Source of the DNA: Primula veris
Taxonomy: Eukaryota; Streptophyta; Magnoliopsida; Ericales; Primulaceae
NCBI GenBank assembly: GCA_963682055.1
Contig: OY821742.1
Span: forward strand, 11,625,752-11,689,751
Direction: 5' to 3'
Length of the DNA stretch: 64,000 nucleotides
Of this stretch, positions 1 through 12,134 are shown piece after piece. How positions within the stretch are numbered: position 1 is the first letter of the stretch; each line of letters opens with the position of its first letter. Below the pieces are notes generated by a model. The model did no database searches and was not told the origin of the DNA. It saw nothing but the letters and a program-made list of their open reading frames with translations. The position numbers and the translations under genes are program-made.

Positions 1-905
1 ATTAAGCAATAGCATGCACCGTCTATTTACAAATCTTATGCCTGAATTAAAGCAAAACTGTGTTAACTTGGAAACAAAACAAGAGAGAACATAATTACAG
101 TTCATATCAGCGTTAGACTATAGAATAATAATAATATCAGCAATTGCGTTAACTTCCAGAGACACGGAGTATTACCTCCCTGTATCAATTAATTGTTCAT
201 TACAAAACTTGTCGAAATGAAATTTTTTAAAAGTTAATCATATATTTCAAACATTAAATTATATGATTTAGTTTTGAAAATTTTCATTTCGACAATTTTG
301 ATATATGGTATAAGTCGGTCAAAATCACATATAATTTTGTAAATGATAATTAATTGGGAATGGACAAGTATCACTTAAGGAAGTGATATTGATTAAGCAA
401 TAGGTAAAGCAAAATTTTGCGTCACATTAACATTAGTCTTTAGTTATTATAATATTGGTTAAGAAAATTATAAATGCAGGTATAAATTACATATATGATC
501 ATAACCCAGGAGAAAAAAGATCCTTCCCCAAATATCTATATATATAGTGACCGAATTTAATTTTTCTCCATAATTTATTGTTTTTCTTTTATGAAACCGC
601 AATGATTCTGGATTCATCATATATCAAAATTATATAATCCCGACGTATCATTGCATTCTCTTGATTTATATGAATACTAATTCATATTCATAGTGCAAAT
701 TTGCACGTACCATAGTAACCATACCACAAGTCCATAAATTTCAAATATAATATGTAACTAAATCATGCGATAGTCGATAAATGCACCAGCATATACGGTA
801 ATTTATCTTTTTTTAGAAAAGGAAAATCAATGATGCAATTTACGTACTTTAATTTACGTACTAATGTGGCGTTCTGTATCACTAATTCACTATATACTTT
901 GCTTA
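1..905. other. Gene-free AT-rich sequence
   Basis: No long ORF, RNA gene or clear transposon end was found. This is ordinary AT-rich intergenic DNA. Confidence 0.6.
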
Positions 906-1273
906 GAGCATCCGTATCAGTTAACCGATCAGTTTTTCTAAATTCGGAGTAATAGTCATATTATTTAAGTTATTATAATATAACTTTCACATCAATTATT
1001 CTATCATCTCTCTTATAACATTAAAATATTATTTATATATTATTTAATAATTTAATTTCAACTCACATTAATTTTTTAATATATATCTAAGAGAGAAGGT
1101 GAATAAAGAGAAAAAAAATATTATTTTAATTTATAAGGAAACAATTAATTTTTTTGAATTTGGGGGAATGATACGAGTTTATGAACTATAATAAAAGATG
1201 TGATTCCATTTTAATAAATTTTCACATATTTATAAAATAAAGTGCTTGTTTAAGGGAATTGCATTAATGCTCC
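906..1273. mobile_element. Tourist-like (PIF/Harbinger) MITE
   Basis: A 368-bp AT-rich segment flanked on both sides by TTA (903-905 and 1274-1276). The ends are imperfect inverted repeats: GAGCATCCG on the left, and GGAGCATTAATGC as the reverse complement of the right end. The 3-bp TTA target and AGCAT termini fit Tourist-like MITEs. No ORF. Confidence 0.6.
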
Positions 1274-1276
1274 TTA

Positions 1277-3055
1277 TAGTATTCAATAAAATGTCTATAC
1301 AATCCTTAAACCTTAATTTGCAACAATAACGCTGATGCCATTTATGAATCATAAAGAGAACATTGGTTACAGTTTCTTTTTGGAAACAAATGAAACTTGA
1401 AAATTGTATAATTAACTGTTGTGTGTGTTATTTCTTATTTTATCTCTACTCTTATTATAAAGAGAATCTTGTGTTGCTACATTTGGTCCGCCTCTTTTGG
1501 TTGGCTAACTTCACATGGCTGTGATATACAGCTCATAAACAACCATTACATACATTATACATACCCACTTGTGAGTCGTGACTAACCTTAACACAAATGT
1601 GACTGACAATGGCCAAAGAGATAAACTATACTTATCATCCTCAAGTTTTTATTCATATAACGACCTACTTGATTCTTATATCGTAGTTTGTGACAATAAC
1701 AGTCTCACATCTATACTAAATTAGCAAAGAATAATTCTTTTGAATATCATGGTTTAATAATGAGTAAGAGTTATATTAGAACAAATATTAACACCAACAA
1801 TATTATGTCCTTGTTTAGTTTTTCTCATTACAAGGTACAAGTTGACACATGACGAGTTTTATTTTTATTTTTAGGCTCGGCTTACACTTGAATCAGACAA
1901 AATCTGTACTAGCTCCTGAGGTGTTGGATAAGCATCATGGTCGGTCACATTTTAGGCCTTCTCGATGTTTGCTTCTTACACTCGACGGGCCTGCACACAA
2001 AACAAACAGGGAGCCCGAGTTTGTCACAAGCGTTTTCTCTCCGACGATCAAGTCAATGACAAATATATATGGTAGATTGATAATGTATAAAGTAGATATG
2101 ACGATGCAGGTATGGTGTCGGGTTTTTAGGATAGTACGGTCTGGATCAGTTCAGGAATAGTATGACTTTTCTAGTGAGATAATACAACTTTTTTTAATAG
2201 GATATTAGAGAGTTATTTATAGTGTCATTAAATGCACAACAGCTCTAGAATCACTGTGCAATCCATTTATGATCTAACGGCGTAAATGGGGTTAAATCTC
2301 TGGAAATAGTACGGAGGATCAGTACAGATAACACGTGGCGGCCTCGAATTGGGTCGCATTAAGTTCCATAGAAATGGCGACAAAGATCAAGTCATTTTGG
2401 CGCTAATGATTAGGGCACCTCGCATGTGTGAGGCACATGCTAAGAGGCATGTGTTCGCCAGGTGCATCCGACCTTTCGCGAGGTCGACCGAAGTGTCTTA
2501 ATCCGGGCTGTCAAATCCGTCCAACTTTACTGTTCGCGGGTTGGTAAAACAGGTTTTAGTGATAGTTAATGTCCCGAATGAGCTAATACTAATTTCCCTC
2601 GCCAACACATAACAAAACGTACATATAAAAGCCTTATTATATATAAAATTTTATTAGTTCTTGTTAAAATTACATAATGTATCTTACATAATATTGTCGC
2701 TATTAATATTATGATCTTATGGAGTTAATGACATCATATTAAAAAAAAATGTTTTACCCCCAACTCTTTTGCTAATAAATATCATAAAATGGGTTCTATT
2801 ATTTATTAGATCAATTAAATAGTACAAATTATAATAACACATGTAAAATTATTAGACACTATTATATCGATATAAGTAAAAGTGTAATAAATATTTTTAA
2901 AATTCACTTTAACAAATCGATTCCGACATCAATTCGGTCCAATGGACAAGTAAATCATATGAGTAGTACTAAACAACAACATGAAACGTAATTGGTTTGG
3001 TTGCAATTACCTATAGTTCTGGCGGTGACGATCAAAATCAAAATCAAATCACCTC
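1277..3055. other. Intergenic DNA with an unclassified GC-richer island (about 1850-2560)
   Basis: The island stands out in base composition from the AT-rich surroundings and holds short open frames on both strands, the longest 103 codons at 1849-2160 (+). None shows a recognisable family. It may be an old LTR or other transposon remnant, but no terminal repeats were found. Confidence 0.4.
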
Positions 3056-3204
3056 CTCACTCTCTTTAACACACACAGAGAGTAATAATGGCGGTGACGA
3101 TCCTAAACCACCACCACCGCTATATAACCGCCATGTCATCATCTCCTACCTTATACTCCGATAACACGTCAACTCATCTCGATCCCCACCATTTTTCTAG
3201 TTGA
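3056..3204 (+). pseudogene. Truncated upstream copy of the CGL160 leader and start
   Basis: About 400 bp before the CGL160 start, the CT/CA-rich leader and the first coding stretch are repeated. ATG at 3088 opens MAVTILNHHHRYITAMSSSP, close to MAVTVLNHHYHHRYIFATSS of the real gene, and then drifts to a TGA ending at 3204 (38 codons). The conserved mature-protein region is absent. This looks like a partial tandem duplication that decayed. If transcription starts upstream of it, it would act as an upstream ORF for CGL160, but no transcript evidence is available. Confidence 0.7.
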
Positions 3205-3419
3205 TAAACTTATAAGAAGGAAACTAAAATTACCAATTTAACAACTAAAACTAGCAATTAGTAACATTTCTACCAAAACAACTTATAAACTGTAACCAAA
3301 CAAGGCTATGCATTACCAATTCAATATTACACTACCAATTTTTGCAATATACCAATTCGAACAAAACACAAAACCACATGACTAAAAAGAGAGAAAATAA
3401 AAGCATACGCACACTCATC

Positions 3420-3489
3420 TCTCTCTCTCTCTCTCTCACCACACACTCTCACACACACAGTAACGCACACTCTCACACACACAGTAACA
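3420..3489 (+). promoter_or_regulatory. CT/CA-repeat 5' leader of CGL160
   Basis: A (CT)n run is followed by two tandem copies of a ~22-bp unit containing ACACTCTCACACACACAG directly before the start codon, whose context is AACAATGG. Pyrimidine-rich leaders are common in plant nuclear genes. A related leader precedes the broken copy at 3088. No clear TATA box was recognised. Confidence 0.4.
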
Positions 3490-6400
3490 ATGGCGGTGAC
3501 GGTACTAAACCACCACTACCACCACCGCTACATATTCGCCACGTCATCATCCCCAACCTCCTCCGACGCCACGTCACCTCGCTTACCAACAAAAATAATC
3601 CTCCCTAAAAAGAAGGCGGAGAAGTGGTCGACGGGGGTGGTCCCGGGGGAGTACGGTGGTCCGGCGACGACGAGGAAGCTACGAAAATACTGGGGTGGAG
3701 AAGAGCCCGACCCGATTACTTCCGACGAGTTTATTTGGAATAAGGACTTCATGCCACGGATGAAGAGGATGTTGAATCCCGAGGGTGACGTTGTGGCGTC
3801 CCGTGGTGCTACCAAGGTGTTAAGATGTTTTCTTATTGTTAATTATAAATTACTGTGGTACTGTTAGTGTAATTATGTAGAAGTATTGGACCTGATAGTG
3901 TAATGAGCAGTTGTCAGTTTGTTACAGGTTAGTATATATACCAATAAAATCTATTTCTCGTTATTTCCAGTCGTGTTTCTCTCTCTAGATTCTCACTCTC
4001 TAACAATAAGAGGATGACGTGGCAGCGTCCGGTGGTGTGCCCAAGGTGCAATGCATTTGGAACTTTTTAAGATGCTTTGGACGGAAACAGATTATAAGAT
4101 GTTTTGAAGTTTATGATTATCTTTTGATATTTTCCATTTCGGCATAGTAGACAAGGCTCTACCTGGATGGTCAAAATTGCTTGATTAGGGCGATTAGAAG
4201 GGAATGGAGGGGGTAATTATGTAGGTCGTCCTTTCTATTTCGTTTGTTCGTATTTAGGAAATTTTAAGTTTGTTTTCCTTGAAATGTGGACTAGAAAAAT
4301 TGGATAATGTTTAAATAAAGTAAAGATGTTCAAGCATTAATGAATTTACTGTAGCTTCGATTTAATCCTGCTAACGTAGGATAGAGTGTGGTATCGAAGT
4401 AAAAGATGTGTGAACTTATCATTCAACTCGGTTTCGATTTATGTTAGCTTTTATTTTGAAATTTTTTTCCTTCAAAAGTGGACCGAAAATATGGAAAATG
4501 TTTCCAATGGCTAATGATTTTCCCCCCTATTACCTTTCATACCAATACTTCACCATAGACCACACTCCACACTTTACCAATTGGCAAGGGTGAAAAAATT
4601 AATAGAGTACACTTGTTCAAGTGTTAATGAATATACTACAATTTCGTTTTGATCCTGCCACGTGAGATGGAGTGTGATATCTGAGTGTAAGATGACTGAA
4701 CCTCTCATTTAACTTGTTTCCAAATTTTAACTAGTTTTCATTTTTGTAGTATTAAAATTGTTATTACGATTCAGTGTTTTAGGAAACACAATAAAGGGGG
4801 TATAATGGGCAATCTACCTTACAGAAAGCATTATTTATAGAAGATCACATTCCCCGAACAGGACAGAGAATTTGGAATGGAGGGACTAGTGTACTTTGGT
4901 AGAAACAAGTTTGGGTATGCGGGTTCATGTATAAAACACTAGTCTAAGGGAAAATTAAATCAGTGGAAACATGAATTGATAGGGAAGGTTACGTGAATTC
5001 ATGTATGAAATGATAATCTCTATATTTATTATAAGGGGTGGTGAGAGGCAACGACTATTATTTTTAAAAGTTGGCTTAAAGTACGAATTTAGGGATTTAT
5101 AGCCATCGGGATACGAATACATCATATTGTCAGTTAAATAGTTACTCCACTGGTAATTCTCTAGCACGTAGTTATGGCTAGATTTGATAGTGGGTTCATC
5201 TTTTAAGTGGAAATTTTGTAGATTTGCACTTTACAGTTGAAAGGAAGGATGATTTTTTTTTTTTTTTTTATATCTTTTTTACAATTCGGTTCCTTAGATT
5301 ATTTTTTTTCGCTTTTATAATTTTAGTCATATTTTTTTCAAAGCTGGCATTGGGTCAAGTCGTCAACGTCGAATACTTCAATTTTTAGAATCCATTTTAT
5401 CCAAACGCAACATAAACATATCACCATTTGATATAATCTAGTGGTAGTTTCTTCTTTGTAAAGTCAATTTACTAGATGCTTGTATCAATGTGGTCATAAA
5501 CCTCAGATGGCTCATCTTCTGGATCGAAAGGCTATACTTTGATCACTCTATTAGAGTTAATTGATTGTCCACATGAATTATAGCTTCCTTTTCATGATAG
5601 CCCATTTATGGAAAGTGTATAACATGTAATAAGATACAGAGTTATGGCTTACGAATTCCGAAGTGAATAAGTTCACTTTTTCGGTCTTGTGGATTAGGCT
5701 GGTCGACAAGCGAGGGGTTGTTAATTTTTTATACATAGTGTTGTATCGACACATCTGTTGCTTTTGAATCTTTGGTACATTTTTTTTGAAATCTCATCTT
5801 TTGCTTCATAGATAGCATATTCAAAGTACATTTCTACCTTGGCATCCTTTCATTAGTTAATTTGCTCAAATTGAGGATTTGCTGTCTTGCTTCCTTTACT
5901 CGTTCATAACTAGTATAATAAGTTTGTAAATAGTGTCCTATAGTACCCTGTCCTAAGCAGGGGAAAATACAAAGATCAAATTAGTTACCTCATTTTATTT
6001 AAAGAAAACAAGTAAAGATGGAATTAATATTCTTTTTAAAAAGTGCCAGAATATTCATTTTGTAATTTATCTAAGGTGTTATTGTACTACATTCAATGAG
6101 TTTTCTGGGCAAGGTACAGGTAAACAATAAGCACCATCAATCATTAACCACAATGGTGCCTTGAACTTTGCGATCATATAGCCTAGTTGCCTACACAGTT
6201 AGGATATATGAGTATATAACTTGGTCGTATATATGGATTATGGGAACAAATGTAGCTGATTGAAAGAGCTGGCGAGTTACATCTTCCACTTTAATGTTTT
6301 AACATAAGACTTAATTTGAAACTGTCTATTGTTTACTTCTACGTTTATAGTTGCTTTATTCATGGACATCTTTACAGGGGACCGAGGTCTATTCTGCAAT

Positions 6401-6778
6401 TCTTTGTTGTGTAATGTATGATATTGTTATGTTATTTTTTTTCATCTGTATATACACATCAGATTACTGGCATATACCTATGAATCAAAAGTTGTGTTTG
6501 TTAATTGTTTTTTCTCTACTATAATCAAAATGTCTTTGATGTTCACAGGAGAAGCCTTCTGGTTTTCTTAGTCTAAATAGAGTTATGAGTCTGGACAGGT
6601 TCGTTTTCATTCCCAACCATATTTTATTGTGTCTTTCTCAATTCTCAATTTTCTTTTCGTGTTCATATAATTGCCAAATGCATTCTGTATATTGTAGCAT
6701 GGAACTTGACTTGAGCAAAGAGCTAACGGCGCCTCCAAAATTTATTGAAGTGAAGCCGGTTCCGGCAGCTCAAGTATG

Positions 6779-6830
<52 letters not shown>

Positions 6831-8400
6831 TTATTTTCTTCATCTCATCTTGTTTTTGTCTGCTTTAATTATAATTGTGTTAGCGATATATTATTATTAG
6901 GCTACTCGTATCACAACAAAAAGATGGAAGCTGGCGCCAACCCGGAAAGAACAAGAGAAATGGGATAGAGCCACAAAGGCTGCGACTGGAGGGAGTGTAA
7001 GTAAATATTGTAATTTGTTAACCAGTCTGACTAAAAGTTGTAATTATATTTGCAAAGGTGTTCTTTCATGCTGTTTATCTTAGCTTTAGCAGGAGCTAAC
7101 TTTGTTATGGTAGCCTTGGTTCTTTAAGCTTATGCTTTCTCTATTGTGGATTCTTTTAAATTTCTGAATGTTGCAAGGACATTCCTTTGGAGAGAACAAC
7201 TTAATTCTTTTTCACCATTCTCTGCAAATGAATAACAGTTGAACAGAACTAAAAGTAAGATACTTAAATCCAGAGGGTCGGCTTTGTTTAGGAAAAAGCA
7301 ACTGTCATAGAAAATTGAGACTACTACGATGGAACTCAATATTCATGGTGCTGTCTTTTCTCTCTTTCTCCCTATAGGAGGTTATACTAAGGGAAATAAA
7401 GCAACCTCGAGGAGATCCAAAATTATTGGCAGCTGAAGCAAGGGAGCAGTATTTGAAGGTGTTTTGTAAGCCTTTTCAAGTCAAAACAATCATTAACTCT
7501 AAACCTGGTTTTCAGTATTTTAACCGATTCGTGTTCTTGATTATCGTCTTTCAGTTAAAGAATAAGTTACAGATCCTCACTCTTGGAGTAGGTGGCGTTG
7601 GATTAGTCTCGACTTACGTGTCTTACTCTCCTGAAATTGCAGTTAGGTAATTAAGATTATTTTTTCATGATTATTTGTTCCTTTTAGTTAACATTGTTTC
7701 CGTATAGAGGAATGAAAAAGAATTTTTTTCTTAAGCTGAAATCATTACATGGAAATTGCAGCTATGGGGCTGGGTTTATTGGTTCATTGGCTTATATGCG
7801 TATGCTTGGGAGCAGTGTGGATTCGTTAGCAGATGGAGCCAGGGGGGTTGTCAAGTAAGCATTTCATCTTCTTGGCATATAGTTTCCAGAAATTATCAAA
7901 TGCACTCGACATATTTTAGACTACTTATATCATGTGATTTGAACTTATTCACGACCTATCAATGTATTTTCTCACGGATCTACTCATTTTTGGTTGGCTT
8001 AGATAATTTATTGATTTTTAATATCCTAATGGAGTGGAAGAAGGTGGATATTTTTTCAAAAATATTCCTTGGTCAGTGATGATTTTGTTCCTTTGCAGGG
8101 GAGCAATTGGACAACCAAGGCTACTGGTTCCTGTTATACTGGTCATGGTTTTTAACCGCTGGAATGGGTAGTCTTTTCTGAACTAGCTAATTTTCTTTGC
8201 CGCACTATTTTACTTGTGGGTCTGACATGAGATTGCATATAAATGGAAAATAATGTGTTGTTTATTGCAGGATTCTTGTTCCAGAGTATGGACTTATGCA
8301 ACTTCAGTTGATACCAATGCTAGTTGGGTTCTTCACGTACAAAATAGCTACCTTTGTCCAAGTTATCGAAGAGTCTTTGACTGTTGGTGGTACAAAATAG
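3490..8400 (+). CDS. CGL160: CGL160-like chloroplast ATP synthase assembly factor (nine exons)
   Basis: Exons by GT-AG junctions and continuous frame: 3490-3816, 6549-6598, 6698-6773, 6901-6996, 7378-7458, 7555-7646, 7762-7854, 8099-8167, 8271-8400. They total 1014 nt, 337 aa plus stop. The protein resembles Arabidopsis CGL160 (remembered, not searched). It has a Ser/Thr-rich plastid-targeting N-terminus (~1-35), a conserved soluble segment with EKWSTGVVPGEYGGP and LRKYWGGEEPDPIT, and the WKLAPTRKEQEKWDRATKAA block. The C-terminal part, from KLQILTLGVGGVG on, has about four hydrophobic helices related to bacterial Atp1/UncI and ends near residue 337. CGL160 acts at the thylakoid membrane and promotes assembly of the membrane c-ring and joining of CF1 to CFo. 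The start is the ATG after a CT/CA-rich leader and fits family length. Intron 1 is 2.7 kb and repeat-laden; the others are short. An (AT)n run follows the donor of exon 3. No frame break was found, so the gene is probably functional. Confidence 0.9.
3818..4005 (+). mobile_element. Solo-LTR-like insertion in CGL160 intron 1
   Basis: The segment starts TGTTAAGATG and ends CTCTCTAACA, about 188 bp. It has a TATA-like TATATATACC and an AATAAA-like ACCAATAAAATC near its 3' end, followed by T/C-rich sequence, which is the usual layout of a short copia or TRIM LTR. No clean 5-bp target duplication was found, and a copy of the end of exon 1 lies on its far side, so the boundaries are provisional. Confidence 0.45.
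4011..4052 (+). repeat. Second copy of the end of CGL160 exon 1
   Basis: AAGAGGATGACGTGGCAGCG and the following CCCAAGGTG resemble the last ~40 nt of exon 1 at 3772-3819, including its AAG|GT donor. With the LTR-like segment between them, the two copies look like a local duplication at the splice junction. The reading frame of the gene does not need this copy. Confidence 0.5.
4318..4750 (+). repeat. Diverged tandem duplication within CGL160 intron 1
   Basis: The tract at about 4328-4460 (TGTTCAAGCATTAATGAATT onward) recurs at about 4615-4745 (TGTTCAAGTGTTAATGAATA onward). Both hold a 'GATCCTGC..ACGT..GAT.GAGTGTG' core. The spacing is about 287 bp. No coding content was seen. The rest of the 2.7-kb intron (4751-6548) shows nothing recognisable. 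Confidence 0.55.
6781..6824 (+). repeat. (AT)n microsatellite in CGL160 intron 3
   Basis: About 22 AT units lie just after the exon 3 donor. Similar AT runs occur near 19908-19920, 21930-21950, 51284-51302, 51518-51542 and 55846-55884. Confidence 0.85.
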
Positions 8401-8582
8401 TGAAGTAATAGTCACTATTGGTGCATCAAAATTACTGGACTTTGCTACTATATATTTGTAGAGGTAGACATACTTTCAACACTTTCTATCCCATGTATAA
8501 CAACAATTGCATTTTTTTTTAACTTAAGCACTTAGGTAGGGGTCATTATATAATCTTAGTCATGATTTTTTAACATATACGT

Positions 8583-8588
8583 AATAAA
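8583..8588 (+). terminator. Possible poly(A) signal of CGL160
   Basis: AATAAA lies 183 nt after the stop codon, in T-rich sequence. It is the first perfect match downstream, but plant signals are loose, so this is tentative. Confidence 0.3.
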
Positions 8589-8589
8589 T

Positions 8590-11110
8590 GCGGCAATGCG
8601 TTTGGCTTGTTTGGAAAACAAATCTTAGCAATTCTTTTGAAAGCATATCCAGAGATTGGCGAAGGTAAGATAAAGCTCGTTTAATTGCGTTTGAATTTTA
8701 AAACATTTTTTATATAATTAGAAACAAAACTGTAGTTTTCTCATTTTTGATGTCTTCAGTCTATAAACTAGGGAATTGTGCTCTTCATTATTTCTAACAA
8801 GTACCGAGAGCGATATACTACTAACTTTGTTCTGTCAAAGTTATATCTTTGAGTAGTTAAAGACACTGGGAAACTGTATTTGGCTTAATTCTTCATTTCT
8901 GCTGGGTGCTTGATGTAAATGATACTGTTATACCTTGGCTAGTAGCATAATACCTTGTGAAACATGTTACAACCCTTTTTACACTGTGCATGCAATTTAT
9001 CTAATCCACTGTTTTATACCACAAGTTCCAAACTGAATCCAATTACGTGCTCGGTGTAAAAGGGTTACAACATGTTCACTATTGGAGTAGCATAACTGAA
9101 ATCAACATGTTTGCAACTTTTTGCTATTTGTAGTTCAGAGAACATTTATCAAAACTTGCTATTAGCACAACTGAATGCCACAATTTGGTTCTTCAGAAAT
9201 TTCAACTTGCCAGCTGAAATTTGAGTATCTTTGTTTTGTGATCCCTTCTTTTTCATGACAATAGCAAGTGGCCAACATGCTATTGTGATGTTATGCGGAT
9301 CATAAGTTCAGTTTAGATAAAAATAATGAGTATCTTGGACTCATTCTAAGAATGTCTGTGAAATAACATCAACAATTTTTCTACAGAAACCAGTCTGACG
9401 AGAACGATCATTTCAGTTATGTACCTCAGAAGATACAAATAGAGTCAAGTTTAAGGGACATGAGAATATCGGCAGGTTGTACTTTTCATTCTTTAAAGCG
9501 TATCATTTCTATGTAATTCATGAACCACCAAGTCTCTCATGTGCAGTGAAATCCTATGTTTTCTCCAATCGTATAAGTTTTCTAAGCTTTCTGTAATTAG
9601 GCACATGGCAAAAGCTAGAGTATAGTAAACTCTCTCTGGCAACCATAACGAGAAGTTTTTTGTTTTAACTCTAGTTAGATTTTGAAGAAATTAGATCCAC
9701 CGTTAGATAAATATCTAACATGGTTTGACTGTGTGTAGTCATGACTTGGTTTTAAAATAATTACACAACTTAATACGAAGTTTAAGTTTTTTCATGATAC
9801 TTAAGTTTTTTCATGATACTTTACGTCTGATAAACTAAGAAGCCAGCGTTTATAAGTTTTTGACCTAAACAAAGTTATCATCATCAAACGAGTTTCTCAT
9901 TAGGTTTCATATCATAGATTCGCCAAAATTTAACGCCGACTTTCAACCTACAGTAGTCCTTTTTTTCTCCAGGCTTGGCCTAAAAAAAGAGTTGAGGTTT
10001 TAATTAATCTCTCTTTCCAGTTTCAGTCTTACTTATTCATAGAGTGCAATTATACAAGTCAGGTAAATTTTAAACTACTAGCTTTGGGTAGATTGTTGCT
10101 TTGGAGTTGTTGTATAGTTATATTCATGGTCGGACACAGAAAAATACCATGGGGTTGCTAAATCGAAAATGCTATTTTCCAGGGTTGCTGAAGACAGTAT
10201 TCTAAAATTATTATAATTTTTTTTTATAAAAAAATAACTTTTGTGTGACAGAAACCCCTTACAACCACAACGCTCTCAGCCCCTAGTTGTATTGCCATCC
10301 AACAGCGGTGATGCATTTCACTTTTCTTTTCCTTTTTGTTCATTGTAGTAGAAATATTAGATGAAAATCCCTTGGCTCTGCAAAATCGACAACTCGCTCC
10401 CCTTGAATTGGGTTATCCTTGGCCAAATTCATGGTGTCATCTTTCCGCAAACTGGTTAATTGAACAGGCTACTTTTCATCGCTACTCTACTATATACATG
10501 CTATTATAAGTCCATAAAAGAAAGACCTGACCAAATCATTAGCAAGGCATTCAGCAAGAACCCGGAATTAACATATATTAATAGGAATGATAAAAGAAAA
10601 AGTGTGAACAAGGATGATTGATGATAAAATAGAATCCTGGTTCATTAACATTGATTGGGCTGATGATAAAGAAAGAAAATTGTTGGCTTAGTTCTTCGAT
10701 GACAGAAAAAGAAATATAATTCTTCAAGAATTTAGAAGCATACAAATAAAAAAATAAGAATAAAGTACAAATATGGCACCCTGAGTCATAAATTTGTCGG
10801 TAGATTGCGAAATATTTCAGGTTTTGCCAGCTTGACATTGGATTTTTCCTCAGCCACGAAGTCCTGCCAAAATGGAATGCAATATCGGTTTAGGAAAAGT
10901 TAATATTGGAATGATGTTTTTTCTTTAGTACTTTGAAATATCACAATAAGATTGCAAGTAAATTTCTTTTCTCCTTTTTCATTATAAAAATAATAATATA
11001 TCGGTCCGTTTTTAAATAAGTGTACATTATAAAAATACTTACAAATTTGACTAATAATTTTTTCATATCTAAATTGCCAAAATGGAAAATTTAAAAATTC
11101 CGTCATATAG
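8590..11110. other. Intergenic region downstream of CGL160
   Basis: Apart from the hairpin at 8957-9079, no gene is supported. Around 10130-10280 is a fragment (CATGGGGTTGCTAAATCG onward) of the kind often seen in dispersed repeats. Short ORFs on the minus strand at 10578-11106 are AT-driven and look non-coding. Confidence 0.5.
8957..9079 (+). repeat. Short inverted repeat (stem about 27 bp, loop about 70 nt)
   Basis: GTGAAACATGTTACAACCCT and the next 8 nt (8957-8984) pair with the complement of 9054-9079 with few mismatches. It lies 0.55 kb beyond the CGL160 stop, so it could be a small MITE or a hairpin in a long 3' UTR. AGTAGCATAA also occurs just outside both arms in direct orientation. 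Confidence 0.6.
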
Positions 11111-11117
11111 TTCTAAC

Positions 11118-12134
11118 TAATGATGGGAAAAAATTCATAAATTCCGACCCATCCCGACACATGTCCCGCTCCCGATCCGAAGTTGTCCCGTCTCGAAAAA
11201 CTTGGAATTTGTCCCAACCCGAGTACTTTCGGGATAGAGATCGTGTGTATGAATGAATCCCAACGGGTGTCCCCACCCGATTTAAAATAAATAATTTTTA
11301 TATTTTAAATACCACTACAACATTAGGTTGGAACTTTATTTATAAGTTAAATGAATTAAAGATTTTAATAGTTATATTAAATGTTTACTTTGAAAACTTT
11401 AGTTTTACTAAGATAACTATAAACATTTTAAAAAAAACTAACTATGCAATTGACAATATACTAAAATTGTCATTTCAATAGATGAAAATAAATAATAATT
11501 AATATTTACTTTTTGCAAGATTATTTTGTCCATAGGGATCATGTATATTACGTAAGTATCATAATTTATAAATTTATATTTTTGAATATAAGAGACTGGT
11601 AAAATTAAAAATATAATTAAATTTGAAATCAACTTTGTTATTTTAAAAAAAAAAAAAATAGATGATAAATATTTACCGACTACAAAAGTTATAATGATAA
11701 TATATCTCATTTAATATTATAGTTGTTCTTTGTTTGAATAAAACTAAATACTAAAAAATCTAATAAAAAAAACTATTTAATTTAAATTATTTTTATTATT
11801 TAACTAAATTATTTGTTAGTTTCACGTTTTTATTTTTACTAAATAGTAACTTTTTTTTTTTTGCATTCATTAATAGTATGGTTTAGCATATTTAGACAAT
11901 ATTAGAAAATTTTATTACTTTTCGAATAAAAATTATAATAAAAATGACTTTGTCGGTACATAAAAAAAACTATGTCGAGAGATATAGGAAAAACCTATCC
12001 TGGCCCTACGGATCCCGAAAAATCAGGTTCCGACTTTTGTTGGGTCAAGATTTTTTTTTTCTCTAAAAAATATAATCAGGTCGGTACATGTATTAAACTC
12101 CACGGATCGGCTCCCGACCATAACCCACCCCTAT
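11118..12134. mobile_element. hAT-like non-autonomous element with target duplication
   Basis: A 1017-bp segment flanked by TTCTAAC (11111-11117 and 12135-12141; an eighth base is G/T). The ends are TAATGATGGG on the left and, as reverse complement on the right, ATAGGGGTGGG. Subterminal regions at both ends are enriched in CCCGAC/GTCGGG-type motifs, while the middle is very AT-rich. An ~8-bp duplication and TA..TGGG ends fit hAT-family MITEs. No transposase ORF was found. Confidence 0.6.

Noticed and set aside
1849..2160. 103-codon ORF in the GC-richer island
   Set aside because: No recognisable domain, no splice partners. More likely transposon debris.
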